DNA of 23,495 bases from Lachnospiraceae bacterium. GTDB taxonomy: Bacteria; Bacillota_A; Clostridia; Lachnospirales; Lachnospiraceae. Below the pieces are notes generated by a model. The model was given only the letters and a program-made list of their open reading frames with translations. It was not told where the DNA came from and did no database searches. This document shows positions 1 to 5,724 of this stretch, one piece after another. Position numbers and translations under genes: made by a program. Location of the stretch: positions 1 through 23,495 of the forward strand of contig JAGOGN010000006.1 of the NCBI GenBank assembly GCA_017996675.1. Direction: 5' to 3'. The stretch's first letter is position 1; each line of letters starts with the position of its first letter.

Positions 1-180
1 GTTGGGACGATGGGTGAATATGGCTTATTTATCACTGAAGTAGATGGAGAAAAGGCAGATGACAGTAAACAGCAGTGGTGGTGTATTACAAAGAAAAAGG
101 AACAGGTAAATACCGCTGCAGACAAGACTCCGATTCAGAACAAAGATCAGTTTGAACTCACAATGAAAGAGGGTTACTAA
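1..180 (+). CDS. DUF4430-type secreted protein, C-terminal fragment
   Basis: This is an open frame that runs in from the left window edge and stops with TAA at 178-180, so only the last 59 residues are visible. The fragment (with GEYGLFITEVDGEKAD and QWWCI) resembles the end of DUF4430 domains, the small fold shared with the C-terminal part of transcobalamin-like proteins and often found in secreted or surface Firmicute proteins. An ECF transporter S component starts only 3 bases after the stop, and its ribosome binding site lies inside this gene's last codons. The pair is therefore probably co-transcribed and translationally coupled, which suggests a surface protein working with a vitamin or cofactor uptake system. 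The family call rests on a short fragment and is moderate. Confidence 0.55.
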   Translation, partial: VGTMGEYGLFITEVDGEKADDSKQQWWCITKKKEQVNTAADKTPIQNKDQFELTMKEGY

Positions 181-183
181 AGA

Positions 184-687
184 TTGAAAGTCAAAGAGCT
201 GGTAATTTTTTCCTTTCTGATTGCTATTATGTTTGTAGGACAGGTTGCGTTGGCAGCAATACCAAATGTGGAAATCGTGTCGCTTCTAGTGGTGATCTAT
301 ACAAAAGTCTTTCGCAAAAAGGTCTTTTTTATCATTTATGGATTTGTATTATTAGAAGGCCTAATGTATGGATTTGGAATCTGGTGGATGATGTACCTTT
401 ATATATGGAGTATATTGGCGATTGTGGTACTATGTTTCCGTAAGCAGAATTCTGCAGTTTGGTGGGCGATTATCGCGGGAATATTTGGATTTGTATTTGG
501 TGCATTGTGTTCAATTCCTTATTTTTTTATTAGTGGAATACATGGAGCGATGGCATATTGGATTTCTGGTATCCCATTTGACTTAATTCATGGTGTCAGC
601 AATAGTATTGTGGTTTTTGTGTTATATAAACCGCTATATGGATTATTAGACCAGTTAACAAGAAATCAAATCCGTCTAGAAGAATAG
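184..687 (+). CDS. ECF transporter S component (substrate-binding membrane subunit)
   Basis: A 167-residue, strongly hydrophobic protein with about five or six membrane segments and a short charged tail. Energy-coupling factor S components of this length bind a vitamin or cofactor in the membrane and share the EcfA/A'/T energizing module, which is not in this window. The motif IPNVEIVSLLVVIYT near residue 27 is typical of one Firmicute S-component group. The start is TTG at 184, with AGAGGG at 169-174 as ribosome binding site; no ATG fits. It follows the DUF4430-type gene with a 3-base gap. A transcobalamin-related neighbour makes a corrinoid or related cofactor a possible substrate, but the sequence alone does not fix the substrate. 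Confidence 0.75.
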   Translation: MKVKELVIFSFLIAIMFVGQVALAAIPNVEIVSLLVVIYTKVFRKKVFFIIYGFVLLEGLMYGFGIWWMMYLYIWSILAIVVLCFRKQNSAVWWAIIAGIFGFVFGALCSIPYFFISGIHGAMAYWISGIPFDLIHGVSNSIVVFVLYKPLYGLLDQLTRNQIRLEE

Positions 688-700
688 GCGGATTTTTCTT
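669..700 (+). terminator. intrinsic terminator of the DUF4430-ECF operon
   Basis: A 10-bp stem (AATCCGTCTA / TAGGCGGATT, one G-U pair) with a GAAGAA loop, followed by TTTCTT. The right arm begins at the TAG stop codon of the ECF gene, so the terminator overlaps the end of the coding sequence. Confidence 0.8.
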
Positions 701-706
701 GGGAAA

Positions 707-736
707 TTGACAAAAATAAAAGAATTGTGTTATCGT
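707..736 (+). promoter_or_regulatory. sigma-A type promoter for the SurA-N-like gene
   Basis: A perfect -35 TTGACA lies at 707-712 and a weaker -10 TATCGT at 731-736 (18-base spacer), 26 bases before the start codon at 762. It lies directly after the preceding terminator, so the next gene is a separate transcription unit. Confidence 0.55.
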
Positions 737-761
737 AGATGATATAGAAAGAGGGTATCGT

Positions 762-1466
762 ATGGCGATGAAAAGATTAAAAGACTTAATTCCAAAAGCA
801 GATCATAGAAATGCAAAAATTGTTGTGTCTATCGTAGCGATTTTCATTATAGCAGTAGGAATTTTTTCGGTATATCGCGTTGCCAATATTTTTGACTTTA
901 CGAAATCGCTCAATGATGTGGCTTATACCTATCAAGATCATCCAGTTTTGCTAAAAGAAGTTGCCTATTATATTATGATTGAAGAAGAAACCGTGAATGA
1001 AACAGCTTTGGAATATGATGAAGAGAATCCAAAAGCATATTGGAATCTTCATATTAGCCAGACTTTTGTTTCGGAAGAAGCTGCGAAAACAGCCCGGGAA
1101 TACTCGATACGTGATCAGCTATACTCGATCGAAGCAAGAAAAGCTGGAATCAAGTTGGAAAAAGATGAAATTTCCGAAATCCAAATGAAGGCAGAGACGA
1201 TTTCAGAGGATATGACATCAAAACAACAAAAGGTGTTACAGCTAACTCAGAAGCAAATAGAGACCGCGCTGACGCAAAAAGCATTATCAGATCACTATGT
1301 GATTGCACTTTCCGAAAAGAATCATTTGGACAAAGAGGAGAAAGTTCTTTCTGCATATTATGGGATTAATTCTAAATTCTTTAAAGATTTAAAGCAAAAA
1401 TATCAGGTTCAAATAAATAAAAAAATGTGGAAGCAAATTTCACTAGGGGATATTTCGATTAATTAA
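762..1466 (+). CDS. membrane-anchored SurA-N-like protein, probable extracytoplasmic chaperone or foldase relative
   Basis: A 234-residue protein with a short basic N-terminus, one transmembrane segment at about residues 19-41, and a long, charged, helical extracytoplasmic region. The helical part (ARKAGIKLEKDEI and following) resembles the SurA N-terminal domain of PrsA/SurA-type peptidyl-prolyl isomerases, but no parvulin domain follows, so enzymatic activity is doubtful. The start at 762 is preceded by AGAGGG at 750-755 (6-base gap); the ATG at 768 would be too far. The gene stands alone between a terminator and the tRNA-Leu promoter. Fold assignment is inference from sequence character; a general membrane-anchored hypothetical protein is the alternative. 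Confidence 0.5.
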   Translation: MAMKRLKDLIPKADHRNAKIVVSIVAIFIIAVGIFSVYRVANIFDFTKSLNDVAYTYQDHPVLLKEVAYYIMIEEETVNETALEYDEENPKAYWNLHISQTFVSEEAAKTAREYSIRDQLYSIEARKAGIKLEKDEISEIQMKAETISEDMTSKQQKVLQLTQKQIETALTQKALSDHYVIALSEKNHLDKEEKVLSAYYGINSKFFKDLKQKYQVQINKKMWKQISLGDISIN

Positions 1467-1475
1467 AAAAAAATC

Positions 1476-1504
1476 TTGTGAAGAGAAAGTTTCTATGCTA
1501 TAAT
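1476..1504 (+). promoter_or_regulatory. host tRNA-Leu promoter, now driving the element-borne tRNA-Leu
   Basis: -35 TTGTGA at 1476-1481, a 17-base spacer, and a perfect -10 TATAAT at 1499-1504. Transcription should start near 1511, five bases before the tRNA 5' end at 1516. Because the host tRNA is split, the transcript now runs through its 5' half and into the complete tRNA-Leu at 1580-1661, then ends at the terminator at 1674-1717. Confidence 0.8.
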
Positions 1505-1515
1505 GAATTTTGTTC

Positions 1516-1557
1516 GCGGGTGTGGCGGAATTGGCAGACGCGCCAGATTTAGGTTCT
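1516..1557 (+). pseudogene. 5' part of split host tRNA-Leu(UAG), left attachment site attL
   Basis: The sequence has a Leu-tRNA acceptor strand GCGGGTG (1516-1522), a D-arm region identical to that of the neighbouring tRNA, the 5' anticodon stem CCAGA (1543-1547) and the loop TTTAGGT with anticodon TAG at 1550-1552. It diverges from tRNA sequence at 1558, and no variable arm or T-arm follows. The missing 3' part is at 12058-12105: CACCCGC pairs with GCGGGTG without mismatch, and TCTGG pairs with CCAGA. This shows the two pieces were one gene cut by integration in the anticodon loop. The shared core TTTAGGTTCT is at 1548-1557. Confidence 0.9.
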
Positions 1558-1579
1558 TGTGCGTGGCTCGCAAAAATTA

Positions 1580-1661
1580 GCGGATATGGCGGAATTGGCA
1601 GACGCGATAGATTTAGGTTCTATTGTCAACAGACGTGCAGGTTCAAGTCCTGTTATCCGCA
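1580..1661 (+). tRNA. tRNA-Leu, anticodon UAG, carried by the element
   Basis: An 82-nt class II tRNA with acceptor GCGGATA (1580-1586) pairing perfectly with TATCCGC (1654-1660) and discriminator A1661; CCA is not encoded. The anticodon stem ATAGA/TCTAT is perfect, the anticodon TAG is at 1614-1616, and the long variable arm contains GTC-AACA-GAC. The T-arm GCAGG/CCTGT (one G-U pair) holds TTCAAGT. Its D-arm region and T-arm match the split host tRNA exactly, while acceptor, anticodon stem and variable arm differ by compensated changes, so it is under selection to fold. It lies between the two attachment cores, hence on the element, and appears to be expressed from the host promoter at 1476-1504. 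It should read CUA and other CUN leucine codons. Confidence 0.93.
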
Positions 1662-1673
1662 GTATTTAAGAGG

Positions 1674-1717
1674 TAAGACGAAGATCTTCTTATAGGAGAT
1701 AATCGTCTTATTTTTTT
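1674..1717 (+). terminator. intrinsic terminator after the element tRNA-Leu
   Basis: An outer stem TAAGACGA (1674-1681) / TCGTCTTA (1703-1710) encloses an inner stem ATCTTCT / AGGAGAT with loop TAT. Seven T residues follow at 1711-1717. Confidence 0.85.
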
Positions 1718-1756
1718 ACGATTTTCTTTATAATCTATGAAAAACAAAATTCTATA

Positions 1757-1788
1757 TTTTTGGTAGTTCTACCAAAAGTTCTACCAAA
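1757..1788. repeat. left-end integrase arm-type sites
   Basis: Two perfect tandem copies of AGTTCTACCAAA occupy 1765-1776 and 1777-1788. An inverted partial copy precedes them, making a 9-bp palindrome TTTTGGTAG-TT-CTACCAAAA at 1758-1777. The same 12-mer occurs twice near the right end (11895-11917). Paired direct repeats near both ends match the arm-site layout of Tn916-type integrases. Their place about 40 bases before the initiator-like gene also allows a role as binding sites for that protein. Confidence 0.6.
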
Positions 1789-1829
1789 TTCTTATCTTTT
1801 ATTTCCTCGCAGAAAGTGAGGGATAAATC

Positions 1830-2762
1830 ATGGCAGATAAAGCCATCAATTTCACAATTACACCAAATGAATTATTGGCACTAAAAGAATATGGTGGTCA
1901 GCGTCTGTCTACTGGAGACAAAATTGTTTACCAAGTTCTTTGCAGTCATTTATATGGAAAGAAATTCTGCTATCCAAGCATTAAGACTATTGCAGAGGAA
2001 GCGGGGCTTGCTGACCGTTCTGTCAGACGTTCTTTAGTTCGTTTGGAAGAAGCTGGTCTAATCAAGACATTTGAACGAGTGGAGAACGGTGTTCAGAAAA
2101 GCAATAAATACTTTGTGAAGAGTATTCTTACACAGGCTAAAACAGAAACATCAAATCTGAGTTCTAAGACTTCTCAGAACAATTTGTCCGAGCAGAAAAT
2201 GTCAGGGGTGACAAATTGTCCTACGAAGAATAAGAAAACATACAAACCTTGTATATACTCTACTAATTCTACTTCAGAGAAAAAGGTGGAATCTGTAGAG
2301 CATACAAACAAGGATGTTCGTTTTGAGATTATTGAATCTGACAAGAGTTATCAAATGACCATTGATCAGGATATCTATGCCTTGGTAAAGAAATATTACT
2401 TTACGATTCTTCGAACAAAGAAAGACGAATATATGATTAATGGATTGAAGGTTAGTAAAGCACAGGTGACAGAGTGTTTGGAATCATTAACCTACAAAGA
2501 GATTCTATCTGTTGTTCAAAATGTAATGACCATGACAAGACGTAAGGGCTATGTGATCAAATCAGAGTTTGGATATTTCCTAAAGCTGTTTTGGAATATT
2601 AAGCATCCGTCTGAAAAAATGGTTTCAATTGTCAAAGAGGATGCGAAGCTTGGCAGAACCAAATTAGAAACACCAAGCACAAAGAATTCATTCAATAATT
2701 TCCATCAGCGAAATTATGACTTTGATGAATTAGAGAAGATGCTGCTTGGTGTGTCAGTTTAG
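1830..2762 (+). CDS. helix-turn-helix protein, putative replication initiator or element regulator
   Basis: A 310-residue soluble protein. Residues about 28-80 form a winged helix-turn-helix of the HTH_36 type (FCYPSIKTIAEEAGLADRSV followed by a RRSLVRLEEAGLI recognition and wing region), which is common in replication initiators and DNA-binding proteins of Firmicute plasmids and integrative elements. A low-complexity Ser/Thr/Asn/Lys linker follows (about 105-165), then a second folded, charged domain (about 170-310) that I do not recognise. The ribosome binding site is GTGAGGG before ATG 1830. The gene lies next to the attL-proximal repeats and upstream of the structured region and relaxase. 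This order suggests a role in replication of the excised circle or in control of transfer. The function is inferred from the fold and position. Confidence 0.55.
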   Translation: MADKAINFTITPNELLALKEYGGQRLSTGDKIVYQVLCSHLYGKKFCYPSIKTIAEEAGLADRSVRRSLVRLEEAGLIKTFERVENGVQKSNKYFVKSILTQAKTETSNLSSKTSQNNLSEQKMSGVTNCPTKNKKTYKPCIYSTNSTSEKKVESVEHTNKDVRFEIIESDKSYQMTIDQDIYALVKKYYFTILRTKKDEYMINGLKVSKAQVTECLESLTYKEILSVVQNVMTMTRRKGYVIKSEFGYFLKLFWNIKHPSEKMVSIVKEDAKLGRTKLETPSTKNSFNNFHQRNYDFDELEKMLLGVSV

Positions 2763-2765
2763 TTG

Positions 2766-2845
2766 CCTGTCATTTCACATCACATACTTAAGAGCATAGG
2801 CGATATGTGATGTGGGATGGCAGGATACAAGGGAAGGCATCGCCT
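2766..2845 (+). ncRNA. candidate structured RNA: long hairpin with possible pseudoknot
   Basis: Four bases after the initiator-like stop codon, positions 2766-2786 pair with 2804-2824 in an uninterrupted 21-bp stem: 18 Watson-Crick pairs and three T-G pairs (2770/2820, 2774/2816, 2775/2815). The wobbles favour an RNA made from the + strand. The loop (2787-2803) contains AGGCGA at 2798-2803, which is complementary to TCGCCT at 2840-2845, so an H-type pseudoknot is possible. No U-tract follows, so this is not a simple terminator. It may be a cis-acting RNA, part of the transfer origin, or an mRNA stabiliser. Confidence 0.45.
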
Positions 2846-2886
2846 GGGAGTGTAACTTCCATTGAGATTAGGTAAGCCATCGGCAA

Positions 2887-2934
2887 AGGGCAACGCCCTA
2901 TTGAGATGCCTGACGCTTGCGTCACCCGTAGGGC
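2887..2934 (+). other. nested alternative stems in the initiator-relaxase intergenic region
   Basis: AGGGC (2887-2891) can pair with GCCCT (2895-2899), or instead GCCCTA (2895-2900) can pair with TAGGGC (2929-2934) and enclose a perfect hairpin TGACGC-TT-GCGTCA (2911-2924). The two states exclude each other. The stretch is visibly richer in G+C than the flanking genes. No function can be assigned from sequence alone. Confidence 0.35.
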
Positions 2935-2935
2935 T

Positions 2936-2974
2936 GTACTTATCTGGAACAGATAAGTACGAGGGCACATACTT
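2936..2974. other. candidate MobV-type origin of transfer (oriT)
   Basis: A perfect 11-bp inverted repeat GTACTTATCTG (2936-2946) / CAGATAAGTAC (2950-2960) has a GAA loop. Its right arm overlaps AAGTA (2955-2959), which can pair alternatively with TACTT (2970-2974) around the loop CGAGGGCACA. In pMV158-type oriTs a shared middle arm likewise forms one of two exclusive hairpins, one carrying the nick site in its loop. The site lies 70 bases upstream of the MobV relaxase gene, the usual place. The exact nick position cannot be read from the sequence. Confidence 0.55.
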
Positions 2975-3004
2975 TTGATTATGTTGCAGGTGGAGGTTAA
3001 AAGT

Positions 3005-3055
3005 GTGAACAGGAAAATGTTACAGAAAAGGAGGCAAGAAAAATATGGGATATAA
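3005..3055 (+). CDS. possible 16-residue leader peptide overlapping the relaxase start
   Basis: A GTG codon at 3005 follows GGAGG at 2992-2996 with an 8-base gap and opens a 16-residue, basic frame that ends at TAA 3053-3055. This frame spans the relaxase ribosome binding site and overlaps its start codon at 3045. Translation could expose or couple the relaxase start. Frames this short arise by chance, so the call is weak. Confidence 0.25.
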   Translation: MNRKMLQKRRQEKYGI

Positions 3056-4142
3056 TATCGGAATGCCATGCATGAAATTGAACAATGCTGGCAATACAAG
3101 TAAACATTGTGGTTCGTTTGGTGGAGTTGCAATGGAAGCGTTAGAAGAACGAAAAGGACGGGATCCAGATATCAACCCTGAATTATCATATTTAAATCAG
3201 TCCTTTGGATTTACAACTGCTAAGCAGCTATTAGCATATTCCGACGAACATGTGGTCAACTTGACCAGAAGTTTGCATGAGGAAGGAAAACGAGGTGTCA
3301 GACGAGATGCTGTGCGAATGATTGTGACTATCTTTAAGCCTCCTGGCGGTCTTATGGACGCATTAGAGGAAGAAGAACAAAAAGAACTACTCTCCGACTG
3401 TTTAGAGGAATTTACAGCCATTGTAGGAGCCGACCGCATAAAGGCGGCTTCCATTCATTTTGATGAACTCAGTCCACATATTCATGTGTTCTGGGAACCA
3501 ATGACAGAGGACGGTAGGCTCTGTGCGAAAGAAGTGCTAAATCTAAAGATGTATCAGACCATCAACAAAGAGATGCCAAAGCGACTACGAGAACGTGGAT
3601 GGGATATGATTGATGATTGCAATTGTTATGATGCAGAAAAAGAAGCACAGTTAAGCGCTAAAGAGCGTGAACAGCATTATAAGGAACGAGCTGCTAAGAA
3701 TGGGCGAAGCTCTGCAAGATTTAAAGCAGAAGCATCTAGAGAACTTGTAGATTTGCAGGAACAGATGGATGAACTCTCTAAGAATAAGATGAAGATCTTG
3801 GATGAACCAGAAGTGAAGGAAGCCTTTGGTCAACTTGTTCATAAAGGTATCTTGGCAAAAACAAAGGTATTCTTATTAGAACATGTTTTGCCAAAAATCA
3901 ATTCTCTAATTATGTATGATGTAATTGATGCCACATTGGAGTTTTTAGATAAAAAGGGGTTGCTCAAAGATAAGCACGAAGCGGTTAATGAATTATATGG
4001 TGCTGGAAAAGATGGTACTCATATTATTTCGGAAGAAGTACAGGAACGGTTAAAAGACGAAATTGAACATGATATGGTATGTGGTATGATGGAAGAACCT
4101 GAATTCGGGGTTCAGCGAGGACGACATGGACGGTTAAGATAA
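3045..4142 (+). CDS. MobV/Pre-family relaxase (plasmid mobilization protein)
   Basis: A 365-residue relaxase that should nick the element's oriT and stay bound to the 5' end of the transferred strand. The MobV metal-binding motif is clear at residues 137-152, IHFDELSPHIHVFWEP, with H138, D140-E141, H145 and H147. The N-terminal region (EERKGRDPDINPELSYLN) matches the family's conserved first motif, and residues about 205-260 form a charged coiled coil, usual for the C-terminal half of this family. The start ATG 3045 follows AAAGGAGG at about 3027-3034. It lies just downstream of the oriT candidate. No coupling protein or secretion genes accompany it, so transfer would need a helper. Confidence 0.88.
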   Translation: MGYNIGMPCMKLNNAGNTSKHCGSFGGVAMEALEERKGRDPDINPELSYLNQSFGFTTAKQLLAYSDEHVVNLTRSLHEEGKRGVRRDAVRMIVTIFKPPGGLMDALEEEEQKELLSDCLEEFTAIVGADRIKAASIHFDELSPHIHVFWEPMTEDGRLCAKEVLNLKMYQTINKEMPKRLRERGWDMIDDCNCYDAEKEAQLSAKEREQHYKERAAKNGRSSARFKAEASRELVDLQEQMDELSKNKMKILDEPEVKEAFGQLVHKGILAKTKVFLLEHVLPKINSLIMYDVIDATLEFLDKKGLLKDKHEAVNELYGAGKDGTHIISEEVQERLKDEIEHDMVCGMMEEPEFGVQRGRHGRLR

Positions 4143-4215
4143 AATATGATACGATAGATTTACTGTTAAACTATCTTTGGATATTTTACATTTATCAAGG
4201 ATTGGAAGGTACTAT

Positions 4216-5610
4216 ATGAAGAATTTAAGTAACAAACATAAAACTACGCTTCTATATGGAGTGCTCTTTGGATATGTTTTATCTTTTGTCTTTGAAGGAC
4301 GAGTATATTTTCAAGCAACAAAATTATTATCATATGATACATCGAATCAGATGCTTATGGCTATGTTTTGTCACATGATAGGTCTATTAGCTACAGGAAT
4401 ATTAGTTAAGAGACGAAGAAGCACAAAACAAGTTATGTTTTTTACTATTCTAGCATGTATTATTTTAACTCCATTCTTTTTGTTCTCTAATATGCTTGTC
4501 GGGTATCTGATTATTGCTTTTACTTCTTTTTTGTCTGGAATGGCAGTGGCTTGTTGGGCTGATTATTATAAAGAATGCGTTCAACCAGAAGCACGTATGA
4601 CAACCATTGCAAATTCGCTTATCATTGCGAACCTTCTAATGATACTTGCAGGGTTAATAGCGACCTATCTTTCAATATATGGCAGTTTTATTTTGATCTC
4701 ATTATATTTAGTAGTCGCTTTATGTACATTAGTATCTTTTGATAATGAATATAGTTGTGCTGACATTTATGAATTACAGAAACTTAGCCACTCACAAATC
4801 CATACATTATGTTTGTTTTTTGCATTTGTTGTGGTTGCGACAATTGATTCAGGGCTTATGTATGGTGTGATTAATTTGAAATATGAAGTGTTTTCATATT
4901 TGACTAGTTGGTTTTGGGCTATACCATATATCATTGCCATACTTATTATGAAATCTTCATATGAAAAGAAAAAAGAATCATATTTTCTCTATATTGCTTT
5001 TTGCATGATTGGAATGGGTTTCATATTTAATCTGCTATTACCGTTTTCAGCAATTAGTTATATCGTCATAGATATATTCTTACTGGGTGCAGCAGGAATC
5101 ATAGATTTGTTCTGGGCTTCAAAAGTGGGTGAAAGCTTTGAATATTTAAAAAATCCGGTAAGAGTATTAAGCGTAGGATGGGCGGCGAATGTATTTGGCG
5201 TTTTTATTGGAGGTATTCTTAGTAAAAAAGTAATTTCTTCAAAGTTCGATGATAAAGATTTAGTTATTATGGCATTAATTGTAATTGCTATATCACTTAT
5301 CTTATTACCTGAGATGCTGAAACGCTTGTATCTATTGCTTGAGTCAACTAAATGCATTGATTCATATAAAGAGCAATCAGAAGTTCAAAAAAAGGAATTT
5401 GCGTGTTGTATTCCAAATTATGAGAATCTCACCAATCGTGAAAAAGAAATTTTACAACAAATTCTGCTAGGCAAAACTAATAAAGATATTAGCTTAGAAT
5501 TATCAATTTCTGAAAATACAGTAAAAACTCATGTTAGAAATATATTATCAAAATATGGTGTGACTAATCGGGCTCAACTCATAAGCATCATCTGGCAAAA
5601 AGAACATTGA
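4216..5610 (+). CDS. membrane-embedded LuxR-family transcription regulator (about 12 TM segments)
   Basis: A 464-residue protein. The first about 365 residues form roughly twelve hydrophobic segments in an MFS-like arrangement, and the C-terminus is a LuxR/GerE helix-turn-helix (NLTNREKEILQQILLGKTNK, then DISLELSISENTVKTHVRNI). One-component regulators with a 12-TM sensor part fused to a LuxR domain are frequent in gut Actinobacteria such as Eggerthellaceae; their ligands are mostly unknown. I chose ATG 4216 with GGAAGG just before it rather than the TTG at 4177, which lacks a ribosome binding site. The gene heads the cargo module, and a dyad placed at about -42 of the next transcription unit is its likely target. 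The host tree and the ligand are unknown. Confidence 0.75.
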   Translation: MKNLSNKHKTTLLYGVLFGYVLSFVFEGRVYFQATKLLSYDTSNQMLMAMFCHMIGLLATGILVKRRRSTKQVMFFTILACIILTPFFLFSNMLVGYLIIAFTSFLSGMAVACWADYYKECVQPEARMTTIANSLIIANLLMILAGLIATYLSIYGSFILISLYLVVALCTLVSFDNEYSCADIYELQKLSHSQIHTLCLFFAFVVVATIDSGLMYGVINLKYEVFSYLTSWFWAIPYIIAILIMKSSYEKKKESYFLYIAFCMIGMGFIFNLLLPFSAISYIVIDIFLLGAAGIIDLFWASKVGESFEYLKNPVRVLSVGWAANVFGVFIGGILSKKVISSKFDDKDLVIMALIVIAISLILLPEMLKRLYLLLESTKCIDSYKEQSEVQKKEFACCIPNYENLTNREKEILQQILLGKTNKDISLELSISENTVKTHVRNILSKYGVTNRAQLISIIWQKEH

Positions 5611-5620
5611 TTGACATAGA

Positions 5621-5665
5621 ATCATCCTTAGGGATGATGTAATTAAACCTCCATTTTTCTATACT
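5621..5665 (+). promoter_or_regulatory. activator-type promoter of the surface-protein operon, probable LuxR operator
   Basis: A perfect 7-bp dyad ATCATCC-TTAG-GGATGAT (5621-5638) lies upstream of a good -10 TATACT (5660-5665) that has no recognisable -35. A start near 5672 puts the dyad centre at about -42, the usual place for LuxR/NarL-type activators of this promoter class. The regulator gene lies immediately upstream. Two further small dyads, CTATAC-TTA-GTATAG (5659-5673) and TTTATC-ACTA-GATAAA (5677-5692), surround the start. A weaker alternative promoter uses TTGACA at 5611-5616 with GATGAT at 5633-5638. Confidence 0.5.
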
Positions 5666-5724
5666 TAGTATAGGTCTTTATCACTAGATAAAAGAAATAT
5701 ACAAGAAGAAAAGGAGGTCTTTTT

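Noticed and set aside
1510..1695. 61-codon open frame on the + strand
   Set aside because: It lies entirely over the split tRNA and the intact tRNA-Leu; no ribosome binding site.
2780..3132. Open frames on the minus strand (62 and 114 codons) over the initiator-relaxase gap
   Set aside because: They overlap the hairpins, the oriT candidate and the relaxase start, and have no convincing ribosome binding site. Their existence follows from the structured, G+C-richer DNA.
5646..5717. ACCTCC upstream of the lipoprotein gene as an anti-Shine-Dalgarno riboswitch
   Set aside because: It lies upstream of the most likely transcription start (about 5672), so it should not be in the message.
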